Source of the DNA: Polyangiaceae bacterium
GTDB lineage: Bacteria > Myxococcota_A > Polyangia > Polyangiales > Polyangiaceae
NCBI GenBank assembly: GCA_947475525.1
Contig: CANJMI010000016.1
Span: 1 to 64,000, forward strand
Length of the DNA: 64,000 nt
Direction: 5' to 3'
Position 1 is the first letter of the stretch, and the number at the start of each line of letters is the position of its first letter. The translations under genes and the position numbers were made by a program. Of the stretch, positions 1 to 8,790 are shown piece after piece. The notes beneath the pieces were generated by a model. The model saw nothing but the letters and a program-made list of their open reading frames with translations. It made no database searches and was not told where the DNA came from.

Positions 1-588
1 GCCGTTGCCCTTTTGCTGCCAGCCCGAAACGACAAAGTCGGTGGCGTTCGGCGCATCATCGCCAGTCGAATCGAAGATGTTCGCGACGAGCGTGAGGCCG
101 CCGTTCGTCATGTCGCAGAAGAGCTCGGTCGCCGGCTGGGATCCCGCGCCGTCTGGATCAATCGGGTAGACGCCGTCGGGGGTGCCGGGCTTCGCGGTGA
201 GCAGAGCCTTGCAGCTCGCGGCAGGTGGGTCTCCGCCGCCCGTACCAGTGCTCGCGGTCGTGGTCGCGCCGCCCGTACCGGTGCTCGCGGTCGTGGTCGC
301 TCCACCGCCAGCGCCCGTCGCGGTCGTGGTGGCGCCGCTCGCGGTGGTGCCTGCGCCTGCGCCTCCGCCGGACGACGTTGTTGTCCCCGCGTCCACGCAC
401 TCACCTTTGGAGCAGACGCGATCGCCCTTGCAGTCGCTGTCCTTCGTGCAGCCGGTCGGGGTCGTGTCGCCGGAGCCGCTCGACGAGCAGGCGACGAGCG
501 GAGCGAGGGGCACGGAGAACATGGCGGTGATAGCGAGGGGCGCGATGCCGCGAATGACGCGACGGAGCGTGCGAGGCGAGGAAGTCAT
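1..588 (-). CDS. Fibrinogen-like-domain lipoprotein, C-terminus cut by window edge
   Basis: The reading frame opens with ATG at 588 and stays open for 196 codons to base 1, so the gene continues beyond the window. Residues 1-34 form a signal peptide ending in a lipobox (L-V-A-C, Cys34), so this should be an exported lipoprotein. A Cys-rich patch (residues ~47-62) and a Thr/Ala/Gly-rich low-complexity spacer (~63-123, with the repeat ATTTASTGTGG) follow. From ~130 the pattern CKALLTAKPG...DGVYPIDPDG...FCDMTNGGLTLVA matches the start of a fibrinogen-C/collagen-C-like domain. The ligand is unknown. A long CT tract lies 76 bases upstream of the start codon. Confidence 0.85.
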   Translation of the reverse strand, partial: MTSSPRTLRRVIRGIAPLAITAMFSVPLAPLVACSSSGSGDTTPTGCTKDSDCKGDRVCSKGECVDAGTTTSSGGGAGAGTTASGATTTATGAGGGATTTASTGTGGATTTASTGTGGGDPPAASCKALLTAKPGTPDGVYPIDPDGAGSQPATELFCDMTNGGLTLVANIFDSTGDDAPNATDFVVSGWQQKGNG

Positions 589-662
589 GATGGTGGGTGA
601 CCTTTCATCGGTCGAACGGCGCTCGGTTTAAGCGCGTATGACCGACATCAGGCGCGAATGGT

Positions 663-723
<61 letters not shown>

Positions 724-859
724 TTTTCGGCTTTTTCTGAACTAAGTTCGGGGTTGATCATGGACGAGGAGCGTGACGCGGAGAAGCAACAACCTCCAGT
801 CGCCCCATGCCGAGCCGCTCCTCGCGGACGACGGCGACGCCCAACATTTGGCTCGCCGC

Positions 860-1061
860 ATGCGCACGAAGACCTTGGACGGACTCACGGTTCGGATCGC
901 GGGGGGCAGCGGCGGCGACGCTGGAGGCGACGGTCCGGTGATCGTCTTGCTCCACGCCGTCACGCGCGGCACGGTGCGGCTCTCACCTGAGTTCGCGGAG
1001 TACAAGCTCTACGTGTTCGACGAAGTGCGCTGTTGGCCGGCGGGCACGGGCCGCGCGCTCG
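860..1061 (+). pseudogene. Truncated N-terminus of a phospholipase/carboxylesterase-type alpha/beta hydrolase
   Basis: From ATG 860 the translation reads MRTKTLDGLTVRIAGG..., then DGPVIVLLHA. This resembles the first strand and the LLHG(F) oxyanion turn at the start of small alpha/beta-hydrolase (carboxylesterase) proteins. The resemblance stops right after LLH: no GxSxG nucleophile elbow or later Asp/His follows, and the frame runs on into the antisense of the Uma2 gene. I read it as the broken 5' end of a hydrolase gene interrupted near base 965. Nothing recognisable follows up to 1061. Weak call, based on one motif. Confidence 0.3.
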
Positions 1062-1619
1062 TCAGGCCCACCAGCCCGCGAGGGCAATCTCGACGGCATC
1101 GAACGGGATGGCACGAACGACCGCGTCGCCCGAGTACACGGCCTCGAGCAGCCACTTTCCCTCGACGAGCCGAAACACCTCGAGGGTCTTCGGATCGGGA
1201 TCGACGAGCCACGCGAAGCGCACCCCTTCGCGCGCGTAGATCGCGAGCTTCTCGCTGCGATCGCGGGCGGCTGTTGCCGGCGAGAGCACCTCGCAAATCC
1301 AATCGGGCGCCAGCGTAAACGCAGCCGTGCGCGGCACCTCGGGCATCCGATCGCGCCGCCAGCCGGCAAGGTCGGGCACGAGGACATCTGCGCCGAGGTG
1401 CAGCTCGGGCTCGTCGAGGATGACCCAGCCGCCGGGCCCGCCGCGACCGAAGTGAAACGGTGCGCCGACATCGATCCCCAGCGCCGAGGAGACGAGGGCA
1501 TGCGGCGATGCAGGACGCGGCTGCGTCACGAGCGTCCCGTGGATGAGCTCGGCGATCTGGTTCTCGGGCACGGCGAGTAGATCGTCGTACGTGGCGAGGC
1601 GGCGCGCGGGATCGGCCAT
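1062..1619 (-). CDS. Uma2 family PD-(D/E)XK-like endonuclease
   Basis: The 185-residue protein matches the Uma2 (DUF820) family, whose fold is that of restriction-type PD-(D/E)XK nucleases. Visible hallmarks are ELIHGTLV near the N-terminus, GGPGGWVILDEPELHLG, the catalytic-type VPDLAGWRR (Asp of PD), then DWICEVLSPATAARDRSEK with the Glu and Lys expected in the active site, and FAWLVDPDPKTLEVF. Length is normal for the family. The biological role of Uma2 proteins is poorly known. A second copy with many shared blocks lies at 4600-5178 on the other strand. The ATG at 1619 immediately precedes MADPARR. Confidence 0.9.
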   Translation of the reverse strand: MADPARRLATYDDLLAVPENQIAELIHGTLVTQPRPASPHALVSSALGIDVGAPFHFGRGGPGGWVILDEPELHLGADVLVPDLAGWRRDRMPEVPRTAAFTLAPDWICEVLSPATAARDRSEKLAIYAREGVRFAWLVDPDPKTLEVFRLVEGKWLLEAVYSGDAVVRAIPFDAVEIALAGWWA

Positions 1620-1773
1620 GAGGGGAGAATAGCACGCCCGGAGTTGGTGTTGCCGCCGAGGGGGCGGTTGCGAGTTCGCCGAGTGACTGCTCTCGCCGCT
1701 TGTTATCCCCTTAAAGGTGAAGCGCGACGCTCAATAAATCGGGAGCGCCTTCTGTCTGTCCCACGGTGAGCCG

Positions 1774-1925
1774 TCACGCGGCGCGACCGAAAGTCACGCG
1801 AGCGGATACGCCGAGTGCGCCTAGTACCCGCAGCATCAGGTCGGTCGAGACATCGATCGTGTTGCGGCCCATGATCGCGGTGATGCGCGTGCGTGATGAG
1901 CGCGCGAGGAAAACGACTCGGTGAA
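1774..1925 (-). pseudogene. C-terminal remnant of an XRE/HigA-type HTH antitoxin regulator
   Basis: On the minus strand the frame ending at 1774 contains SRTRITAIMGRN, then STDLMLRVLGALGVSARVTF. This matches the recognition helix and C-terminal part of short XRE-family antitoxins of the HTH_37 kind. The N-terminal helices are missing in this frame and no start codon fits, so the gene is truncated or frameshifted. No toxin partner is next to it. It sits in a stretch with other gene debris. Identification rests on similarity by eye. Confidence 0.45.
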
Positions 1926-2031
1926 CATGGTTTCTCCAACCGAACTGTCCTCGAAACGGTAGGGCAAAAGTTTCGGCACTCGATGACGAGTTGACTTGCG
2001 CGATGCCTGCCGCGCTGTCACGCCTTGCGCG

Positions 2032-2883
2032 ATGAGCTTCTCGCGCGAATCGGTCAACGCCTCGCCCGATGACCTTGCCGCACTCGTCGCCGTTTTGCGC
2101 GGCAAGCGCCTCGCGGTGCTCACGGGCGCGGGGCTCAGCACCGACTCGGGGATCCCCGATTACCGAAGCCCAGGGCGTCCCCCGCGTAACCCCATTCAGC
2201 ACCGCCAGTTCGTCACCGACGCGGTGTGGCGTCAGCGGTACTGGGCCCGCAGCACCGTCGGCTGGGAACGCTTCCGCGAAGCACGACCGAACGTGGCTCA
2301 CCTCGCCCTCGCGCGGATGGAGGCGGCGGGGCTCGTGACCGGCCTCGTCACCCAGAACGTCGACCGGCTCCATCACGCCGCCGGGTCGCGCCGCGTCGTC
2401 GAATTGCATGGTGCGCTCGCCGAGGTGCGGTGCCTCGACTGTGAGTCGTTCGAGTCGCGCGATGCCTTGCAGTTTCGCCTCCGCGCCCTGAATCCGGACG
2501 TGGACGTCGAGGATGCGGCGTTGCGACCCGACGGCGACGCCGAGCTTTATTCGCAGCAAATTGCCGACTTTCGCGTCGCTGCGTGCGTCGGGTGCGGAGG
2601 CGTGTTGATGCCGAACGTCGTGTTTTTTGGTGGCAACGTCGCACGTCCAATCGTCGACGAGGCGATGGGGTACGTGGACTTATCGGGGGCGTTGCTTGTG
2701 CTCGGCAGTTCGCTCACCGTGTTCTCGGGGTATCGGTTCGTGCTTCGCGCAGCCGAGCGAGGGATCCCGGTCGTCATTGTCAACCGGGGTGAGACGCGCG
2801 GAGACCCGCAAGCAACCCTCAAGGTCGAGGCGCCGCTCGCCGAGGTTGTGCCGATGCTCGCCGACGCGTTGGCTTTCGAGTGA
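2032..2883 (+). CDS. Sir2-family NAD-dependent protein deacylase (sirtuin)
   Basis: The 283-residue protein carries the full sirtuin signature: the NAD-binding GAGLSTDSGIPDYRSPG (residues ~32-48), TQNVDRLH (~107-114), the catalytic-base histidine in ELHG (His126), two zinc-ribbon pairs (Cys134/137 and Cys185/188), PNVVFFGG and GSSLTV. It should remove acyl groups from protein lysines using NAD+, giving nicotinamide and O-acyl-ADP-ribose. An in-frame TTG at 1996 would add 12 residues; I prefer ATG 2032 because the conserved fold starts just after it. It stands alone, between the antitoxin remnant and a lipoprotein gene. The substrate cannot be told from sequence. Confidence 0.95.
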   Translation: MSFSRESVNASPDDLAALVAVLRGKRLAVLTGAGLSTDSGIPDYRSPGRPPRNPIQHRQFVTDAVWRQRYWARSTVGWERFREARPNVAHLALARMEAAGLVTGLVTQNVDRLHHAAGSRRVVELHGALAEVRCLDCESFESRDALQFRLRALNPDVDVEDAALRPDGDAELYSQQIADFRVAACVGCGGVLMPNVVFFGGNVARPIVDEAMGYVDLSGALLVLGSSLTVFSGYRFVLRAAERGIPVVIVNRGETRGDPQATLKVEAPLAEVVPMLADALAFE

Positions 2884-2937
2884 GTTTGTGGGTTTCGGAT
2901 TCGCCAGCGGCGCGGATTCTCGTTACGCTGGTCCGTG

Positions 2938-4419
2938 ATGCGCGTCGTGGAAGGTGAGCGCCGAACGAGAACGTGTTCTAGTTTTCCGATCGCGCCTTTC
3001 CTCGTTACGGTGTTTGGGGCGCTTGTCGGCGCGTGCGGCGGTGAACTCGGGCGCGCAGGGCTCGCGGACGGCGGCGGCGGCGCAGAAACGGCCAGTGGCG
3101 CAACCGGTTCAGGGGGCGCGGTCGTCGCGGGCGCGGGCGGCTCGAGCGCCGGTGGTGGTGCTCCTTCGTCCGCGACGGTTGGCGCGGGCGGCACGACGTC
3201 CACCGCTGGGGGCGCCGTTGCGAGCTCGGCGGCGTCAGGCGGTGCTGCCGAACCGCCCGATCCGTGCCTGATGATGAAGCCGTCGTGTCCAGGCGCTCCG
3301 CCGGCGTCCGCGGGTGAGGGGCTGAAGCCTATCGATCGCTGCGCGTTTTCATTGGTGGACGCAAACACCTGGACGCAGAATGCGGCACTTGTTTCGACGC
3401 TCGCCGGGAAGCTCCAGTCGACCAACATCGCCGGCCTGCTTGGCTCCTTAAACCGGATTGCGGTGCCGATCTCAGCCGGCACGTTGCCGGGCTCGGCGAC
3501 AGGCTTCGTGTCGGGATTTCGCTGGAACGACGGGGACAACAACGTCGCGTACTGGATCCCTCAAGGGCTCACCGGTTCGGCGGACTCGGTCGCGAGCGGA
3601 CTCGTCGGCGGGCACCACGTCGTCCTCGTGTCTTGGTATTACGACAAGGCGTCGGACCCCGGCGCGACTTACGAAAAAGGTGCAAGGCTCGCGCTCGTGG
3701 ACACGTCGGTCTCCCCGCCAAAGTATCGCCTCATGCTGTTGGTCGAGCCGGTCGCGGGCAATCCGCCGAGCTTCAAGGCGGTGACGATCCACGCGGGGGG
3801 AATCGCGTGGTTCGGCGATTACCTCTACGTCGCTCACACCTCGAAGGGGTTTCGCGTCTTCGATCTCGCGCACGTGCTCTCGACCGACCCGAGCACGGAC
3901 AGCATCGGCTATGACGCCGGCGCGAAGGCGTACTTCGCCGCGAAGTATTCTTACGTCGTTCCGCAGGTCGGTCACTACACGGACTCTTCGGCGTGCAATC
4001 CGCTCTTCTCCTTCGTCGGCCTGGACCGCAGCGAGCCTGTGCCGGCGCTCGTTTCTGGCGAGTATTGCGAGGGCATCAACGCCTGCGCGACCGCGTATTC
4101 GGGGCGGCTCTACCGATGGCCCCTCGATCCTGCCACGGGCCTGCTTGGACCCAAGACCTCGTTCCCGGCGGAGGCGTTCTACATGGGCGAGAAGCAGGTG
4201 CAGGGGGCCGTGATGCGTGCGGGGACGACGCTCCTTTCCTCGAGCGCACCTGTCGCCGCCGGTGGTGAGCTCTACGTGATTCCGCCTCAGCAGCCGCGCA
4301 AGAAACTCGGCTGGGTCGATACGCCCGAAGACCTCTACCAGAACCTCGTGACCAAGACGCTGTGGGGCCTCTCCGAAGCTTCCGGTGCGCGCTACGTGTT
4401 TTCGGTTAAGGCGCCTTGA
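2938..4419 (+). CDS. Large lipoprotein with Gly/Ala/Ser spacer, function unknown
   Basis: Start is ATG 2938 (GTG at 2935 is directly adjacent). After a charged N-terminus comes a hydrophobic segment ending in the lipobox LVGAC (~30-34), then about 70 residues of Gly/Ala/Ser/Thr-rich linker typical of myxobacterial surface lipoproteins. The remaining ~380 residues form a globular part with several Trp/Tyr-rich strands (WYYD, GGIAWFGDYLYVAHTSKGFRVFDL), suggesting a beta-propeller-like secreted domain. This is a shape guess only; I recognise no family. The same general design recurs in this window at 1-588 and 54034-54963. Confidence 0.8.
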   Translation: MRVVEGERRTRTCSSFPIAPFLVTVFGALVGACGGELGRAGLADGGGGAETASGATGSGGAVVAGAGGSSAGGGAPSSATVGAGGTTSTAGGAVASSAASGGAAEPPDPCLMMKPSCPGAPPASAGEGLKPIDRCAFSLVDANTWTQNAALVSTLAGKLQSTNIAGLLGSLNRIAVPISAGTLPGSATGFVSGFRWNDGDNNVAYWIPQGLTGSADSVASGLVGGHHVVLVSWYYDKASDPGATYEKGARLALVDTSVSPPKYRLMLLVEPVAGNPPSFKAVTIHAGGIAWFGDYLYVAHTSKGFRVFDLAHVLSTDPSTDSIGYDAGAKAYFAAKYSYVVPQVGHYTDSSACNPLFSFVGLDRSEPVPALVSGEYCEGINACATAYSGRLYRWPLDPATGLLGPKTSFPAEAFYMGEKQVQGAVMRAGTTLLSSSAPVAAGGELYVIPPQQPRKKLGWVDTPEDLYQNLVTKTLWGLSEASGARYVFSVKAP

Positions 4420-4599
4420 GCTGCGGATAGTGCGGATAGCCAGCCGCTTCCTATGCAGCGACGCTACAAGAGCGGGTCATCGGCACGATGTGCGGCGCGC
4501 CTGCTCTTGATGAAATCGCGACGCCCGTCGTGACGACGATAGGGCATGGCGAACTACCCCGGCGAGGCTTGGCCCCCAAACCCATGGTACGCTTTCCGC

Positions 4600-5178
4600 A
4601 TGGGGAAGACGGCGTCGCGCACCGCGTACGACGAATGGCTCGCGCTCGGCGAAGGGGTGCGGGCGGAGCTCGTGGACGGCCGTGTGGTCACGCTGCCGCG
4701 ACCGACGCAGGGCCATTCCTATGCCGGTGCGGCGCTCAGTCACTTCCTCGCCGGACCGTTCAGTCTCAGCCACGGCCTCGGTGGTCCCGGCGGCTGGTGG
4801 ATCTTCCCCGAGGTCGACGTGCGCTTCGCGTCGGGTGACGTCGTCGTGCCGGACGTGGCGGGGTGGCGCCGGGAGCACGCACCTCATCCGCACGTGCGCC
4901 CGATCGAAGTCGTTCCGGACTGGGTGTGCGAGATCGCGTCGCCATCGACGGCGGCGCACGATCGCGTCTGGAAGGCGGAACTCTACGCGCGTCATGGCGT
5001 CGGCGCGCTGTGGCTCGTCGATCCGGAGGCGCGCACCCTCGAAGCCTTCACTCTCGATGCGGAGCGACGATGGCTGCGTGTCGGAGCGTGGGACGAGACC
5101 GCGACCGCGCGCATCGCGCCCTTCGAGGCGGTGGAGCTTGCCGTAGGGCGGCTGTTCTTGCCGCGTGAGAACGAGTGA
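4600..5178 (+). CDS. Uma2 family PD-(D/E)XK-like endonuclease, second copy
   Basis: The 192-residue protein has the Uma2 blocks in order: AELVDGRVV, GGPGGWWIFPEVDVRF, VPDVAGWRRE (catalytic Asp), DWVCEIASPSTAAHDRVWK (Glu and Lys), ALWLVDPEARTLEAF. It shares many blocks with the copy at 1062-1619, suggesting an old duplication in which the copies now face opposite ways around the sirtuin and lipoprotein genes. ATG 4600 gives a family-typical N-terminus; an in-frame ATG at 4546 would add 18 residues of Pro/Trp-rich sequence that looks non-native. Function in the cell is unknown. Confidence 0.9.
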   Translation: MGKTASRTAYDEWLALGEGVRAELVDGRVVTLPRPTQGHSYAGAALSHFLAGPFSLSHGLGGPGGWWIFPEVDVRFASGDVVVPDVAGWRREHAPHPHVRPIEVVPDWVCEIASPSTAAHDRVWKAELYARHGVGALWLVDPEARTLEAFTLDAERRWLRVGAWDETATARIAPFEAVELAVGRLFLPRENE

Positions 5179-5226
5179 AAAAAACCGGGGTTCGCGCGCT
5201 GTAGTCGGCGCAGCCGCAGCGAGACC

Positions 5227-5919
5227 TCACTCACATACGTACGCGATCACGGTGACGCCGTCGGCGCTCACGTTGACGGCATCGCGAGGACCCGGGCCTG
5301 GTGCGACGTGGCACGTACGACCTGCGGGTGGCGTCACGTCAATGTTCACGCTCCCCGGCGCGACATTGAAAAAGCTGACGAAGCTCCCTCCGGCGACGAC
5401 GGTGTCGCCGCGTTTGGGTCCCGTGGAGGAGAGGACGAACGGAGCGTCTGCTTCCGCGTCGATCCCGATCTTCGCGCCGATCGCGGGCTTGAGTTGCGGG
5501 TCGTCCGCTGCGACGACGAGGATGCCGCGCGTAGGGTCGATCGTCGTGCCGAGGAAGGCCGCGACCTGTGACGTCGTCTTTCGGGTGCTGACGTACGAGA
5601 TGAACGAAAAGTCCACCGCGCCCGCTGCCCCGGCGAGCGTGTAGGTGGAGATGTTCGGTCCGGTGAGCTTCACGTCGAAGGCTCCGGGGGGCACCTCGAG
5701 GCTCGCGCGCCCTTGCGTGTCGGTTTGCGCCGTCGCCTGTCCGAGCGTAAGCGTGCCACCTGCGAAGCCCTTGCCCGTCGCAGCGTCGACGAGCTGAAAT
5801 TGCCCGATGACGGGCTCGACCGCGGGGGGGGCCTCGAGCGCGCTGTCACCCTCGTCGGGAGACGAGTGGCATGACGCCACGGCCAAGGCCAGAATCGGGA
5901 GGAGTTCGGCAGCTTTCAT
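5227..5919 (-). CDS. Lipoprotein, carboxypeptidase-regulatory-like fold suspected
   Basis: ATG 5919 begins MKAAELLPILALAVASC, a lipoprotein signal peptide with Cys17 as the lipid-modified residue. The 230-residue protein continues with QFQLVDAATGKGFAGGTLTLGQ and TDTQGRASLEVPPGAFDVKLTGP. This pattern (attribute, 'D.. G.a.l.vppG.ydv') is typical of carboxypeptidase-regulatory-like or CNA_B beta-sandwich domains. A second, similar stretch near the C-terminus (APGSVNIDVTPPAGRTCHVAP) may be another sandwich repeat. No enzymatic motif is visible. A longer reading frame extends upstream to 6018, but the signal peptide fixes the start at 5919. Confidence 0.75.
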   Translation of the reverse strand: MKAAELLPILALAVASCHSSPDEGDSALEAPPAVEPVIGQFQLVDAATGKGFAGGTLTLGQATAQTDTQGRASLEVPPGAFDVKLTGPNISTYTLAGAAGAVDFSFISYVSTRKTTSQVAAFLGTTIDPTRGILVVAADDPQLKPAIGAKIGIDAEADAPFVLSSTGPKRGDTVVAGGSFVSFFNVAPGSVNIDVTPPAGRTCHVAPGPGPRDAVNVSADGVTVIAYVCE

Positions 5920-6141
5920 GGAGAGAGCGCTCACGGGAACGCGGCGGGGTGTTCGCGTCAAGGCTCGGAGTGTTGCGCTGTTGCCGGGGCTGGCGCCCGC
6001 CGCTGTGAGGGGCGTCATTCACCTGTCTTCGGCGACGACGCCTTGTTCGCCCGTCGGCGTGCCTTCGCGCGTCGCGAGCAGACCTGACACCTGCCAATAT
6101 CAAAAAAATGTGTGGTAATTGAGCTCGCGCCTCCTCGCGGT

Positions 6142-6182
6142 AAAAGAAAGCCCGCCCCTCTCGGTCCGAGGGAGGCGGGCTT
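6142..6182 (-). terminator. Rho-independent terminator after the TetR gene
   Basis: A perfect 9-bp outer stem (AAGCCCGCC at 6148-6156 with GGCGGGCTT at 6174-6182), extended by an inner CTC/GAG pairing, is followed on the minus strand by a T-rich tract (6147-6142). The orientation fits leftward transcripts ending after the regulator gene at 6292-6894. Confidence 0.85.
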
Positions 6183-6291
6183 CGTTGCATTCGCACCCCG
6201 AGGGAACGCTGCGGGGTAGCGATGGCGGAGGAAACCGAAGTCGGCTGTGGCGGCGGCATTCGCCTTGGACTCCGCTGTGGCGCGTTGTTCC

Positions 6292-6894
6292 TCATTCCTT
6301 CGTTGCCAAGAGGCCGTCCGCCACGAGCGTGACGAGCCGCTTCACGAACGCGGGCGTCACCCTCGCGTCCTCCACCACGATGCGATGCGAGATGGCCCCG
6401 GCGATGACGGTCAACGCCATACGGACGTCGGCCGTCCGGGTGAGTTCGCCTCGCTCGATCGCCCGCTCGAAGAGGGCCCTCGGCCCGGCACGTCGTCGGT
6501 CGCGGATGCGCGCCACGAGCGCGCGAACTTCGGGGTCATCGCCATCCGCCATGAGCGCCTTCATCACCCCGCGTCCGACGGGCGAGTCGGCCCACGCTGC
6601 TGCAGCGAGCGCGAAAGCCAGCATGTCGGAGGGCAGGGTACCGGTGTCTGGAAGCGACGCCTCGTGGCCCATCGCACGTTCGAGGGCTGCAGCGACAAGG
6701 GCGTCCTTCGTCGGCCAACGTCGGTAGACGCTCGTCTTGTTGAGTCCGGCGCGGTCCGCGAGCGTGGGGACACTCAGCCGATGAAACCCAACACGCGCGA
6801 GCTCCTCGACCGCGAGCTCGAGCACGCGCTCGACGACGGGCGCGCCGCGTCGTTGCGGGGGGCGCTTGCGGGCTCGTGCGGGCCGCTCGGTCAC
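6292..6894 (-). CDS. TetR/AcrR family transcriptional repressor
   Basis: The 200-residue protein has an N-terminal TetR DNA-binding domain: VERVLELAVEELARVGFHRLSVPTLADRAGLNKTSV (split here from YRRWPTKDALV), followed by an all-helical ligand-binding half that varies by family. The start is GTG 6894, and its first bases overlap the TGA of the upstream desaturase remnant (GTGA), showing that the two were once translationally coupled. Tandem palindromes at 7153-7199, at the head of that old operon, are good candidates for its operator. The ligand is unknown; TetR genes paired with fatty-acid desaturases often sense lipids. Confidence 0.9.
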   Translation of the reverse strand: MTERPARARKRPPQRRGAPVVERVLELAVEELARVGFHRLSVPTLADRAGLNKTSVYRRWPTKDALVAAALERAMGHEASLPDTGTLPSDMLAFALAAAAWADSPVGRGVMKALMADGDDPEVRALVARIRDRRRAGPRALFERAIERGELTRTADVRMALTVIAGAISHRIVVEDARVTPAFVKRLVTLVADGLLATKE

Positions 6895-7136
6895 GAGGTC
6901 TCCTTGCGATGCGCCAACGAGACTTCGGCACCACCACGCTCTACGAACACGCGCTCGTAGTCGGCGATCTCGGTTCCGAACAGCCGATCCCAGAGGCGCG
7001 TATGCAGGCCGAAGTTTCCGCGCGATCTCGTGTGATGAAGGCTGTGAAACGTGGCGGTGTTCGTTTGAACGCTTGGGCGAAGAAGTTCTCGATGAGCAGC
7101 CGATAAAGGGGTGGGGACATCCGAGACGTGTGCTCC
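6891..7136 (-). pseudogene. Frameshifted C-terminal remnant of a sterol desaturase/fatty-acid hydroxylase
   Basis: In one minus-strand frame the sequence reads TFHSLHHTRSRGNFGLHTRL, then WDRLFGTEIADYERVFVE. This is the last histidine box (HxxHH) and C-terminus of membrane di-iron sterol-desaturase-family proteins. The sequence that should precede it (MVEHTSRMSPPLYRLLIENF...) lies in another frame, with the switch near 7065, so a one-base indel has broken the gene. The N-terminal half, with the first histidine boxes and membrane helices, is absent: the candidate ATG near 7136 follows the operator region directly. The TGA at 6893-6891 overlaps the start of the TetR gene. Confidence 0.6.
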
Positions 7137-7152
7137 ACCATCGTGTATAGTG

Positions 7153-7199
7153 AATGCAACTTTAGGTTGCAATGTGCGATTCCAACGTGAAGTTGCAAT
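7153..7199 (-). promoter_or_regulatory. Tandem 21-bp palindromic operators
   Basis: Read leftward, two copies of ATTGCAAC-N5-GTTGNANT occur: arms at 7199-7192/7186-7179 and at 7173-7166/7160-7153, each with one mismatch and repeating every 26 bp. They lie just before the first codon of the desaturase remnant, the expected place for operators of the TetR protein encoded downstream in the same former operon. Confidence 0.6.
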
Positions 7200-7281
7200 C
7201 GTGGAAGCGCGGGACACGACGAGGAGCATCCTCGTCTCAACGCCGGCCCAGCGGCAGCGCCGGTGACGTTGCCACTGGGCG

Positions 7282-8790
7282 TTAATCGACGACGCGGATA
7301 TCGGTCCAGTCGCCGAGCGTCAGGTGACACAAGGAGACCCACTCGCTCCCGCGGCCGTCGCCGAGCGCCTTGTCGAGTTCCCGTCGAACGGCGCCGTCGA
7401 GGGCGCTTGCGATCGGAGCGAGCGTCTGCCATTGCACGAGGAGCGGACGATCGAGGTGCACCGGCGTGACACCGGTCGCTTGCTCGCCGAGCCACCGCAC
7501 CTGGAGCCGCTGCCCTGCGAAGAGCGCGCGCAAATACGTGTGCACCGCGGGCCAGTCGGTGGAGCTTGGCGGCGGTGGGGGCAACGCGACGTTCGGCGCT
7601 TCGGTCAGAAGGACCCAGTCGGCCGAAGGTTTCGGGGTTTCCGTCGAACTTGCGACAGGGCTCGCGATCGCTGGCTTGGCCTTGGGGGTGGCTCGTGGCG
7701 CGGGTCGCGGTGCGGGCGCCGCGACCTCGAGCTGGGTGTTCGGGAAGTAGCGCCTCTGCGCCCAGAGGGAGACATTCACGAGGCCGATGAGCACGGGTAC
7801 CTCGACGAGCGGACCGATGACGGCAGCGAAGGCCGCGCCGCTGTGAATGCCGAAGCTCGCGATGGCGACGGCGATGGCCAGCTCGAAGTTGTTCGACGCC
7901 GCCGTGAAGGACAGCGTGGCGGTCTGCTTGTAGTCCGCGCCCACGCGCTTGCTCATGAAGAACGAGACCGCAAACATCACCACGAAGTAGATGAGCAGCG
8001 GCACCGCGATGCGGAGCACGTCCAGCGGCAGTTGCACGATGGTCTCGCCCTTGAGCGAGAACATCACGGCGATCGTGAAGAGCAGCGAGACCAGCGTGAT
8101 GGGGCTGATGCGCGGCACGAAGGTGTTCTCGTACCAGTCGCGCCCCTTCGCGCTCACGAGCACGTGTCGCGTGAGAAACCCGGTGGCGAACGGCACGCCC
8201 AGATAGATGCCTACGCTCGTCGCGATCTCGCCGATGCCGATGTTGACGACCGTGCCCTCGAGCCCGAGCCAGGTCGGCAGCAGGGTCGCGAAGAAGTACG
8301 CGTAGATTGAAAAGAAGAGCACCTGGAAGATTGAGTTTAAGGCGACGAGCCCGGCGCAGTACTCCGTGTCGCCCTTCGCGAGGTCGTTCCAGACAATGAC
8401 CATTGCGATGCAGCGGGCGAGGCCGATGAGGATCAGGCCGAGCATGTACTCAGGCTTGTCGCGAAGGAACACGACGGCGAGCCCGAACATGAGCACGGGA
8501 CCGATGACCCAGTTCTGCACGAGCGACAGCGTGAGGACTCGCTTGTTGCGGAAGACCTTGCCCAGCTCTTCGTAGCGAACCTTCGCCAGCGGCGGGTACA
8601 TCATCAAGATCAATCCGGTCGCGATCGGAATCGACGTAGTGCCCACGCTCATCTTGTTGAGGGCCGTGGTGAAGCCCGGCGCGACGAACCCGAGGGCGAT
8701 GCCGAGGCCCATCGCCGTGAAGATCCACAGCGTCAGGTAGCGGTCCAGGAACGAGAGCTTGCCGAGCATGCCGGCGTTGGCGTGGTTCAT
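7282..8790 (-). CDS. ACR3-type arsenite efflux permease with a C-terminal extra domain
   Basis: Residues 1-352 are a complete ACR3 permease with about ten membrane helices, including [19 protein letters not shown] and the transport-critical cysteine in [16 protein letters not shown] (Cys127). It should extrude arsenite driven by the proton gradient. ACR3 proteins are normally ~350 residues; this one has 502. The extra part is a Pro/Ala/Lys-rich linker (~353-392) and a soluble ~110-residue domain ([10 protein letters not shown]...[16 protein letters not shown]...) that I do not recognise. Hydropathy places it on the cytoplasmic side if the core has ten helices. No arsR or arsC gene is beside it. 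Confidence 0.92.
   Translation of the reverse strand: MNHANAGMLGKLSFLDRYLTLWIFTAMGLGIALGFVAPGFTTALNKMSVGTTSIPIATGLILMMYPPLAKVRYEELGKVFRNKRVLTLSLVQNWVIGPVLMFGLAVVFLRDKPEYMLGLILIGLARCIAMVIVWNDLAKGDTEYCAGLVALNSIFQVLFFSIYAYFFATLLPTWLGLEGTVVNIGIGEIATSVGIYLGVPFATGFLTRHVLVSAKGRDWYENTFVPRISPITLVSLLFTIAVMFSLKGETIVQLPLDVLRIAVPLLIYFVVMFAVSFFMSKRVGADYKQTATLSFTAASNNFELAIAVAIASFGIHSGAAFAAVIGPLVEVPVLIGLVNVSLWAQRRYFPNTQLEVAAPAPRPAPRATPKAKPAIASPVASSTETPKPSADWVLLTEAPNVALPPPPPSSTDWPAVHTYLRALFAGQRLQVRWLGEQATGVTPVHLDRPLLVQWQTLAPIASALDGAVRRELDKALGDGRGSEWVSLCHLTLGDWTDIRVVD

Noticed and set aside
7262-7272. GCCACTG resembling a cobalamin-riboswitch box
   Set aside because: Only a seven-base match lying at the 3' end of the ACR3 gene, with no B12-box architecture or downstream cobalamin gene.
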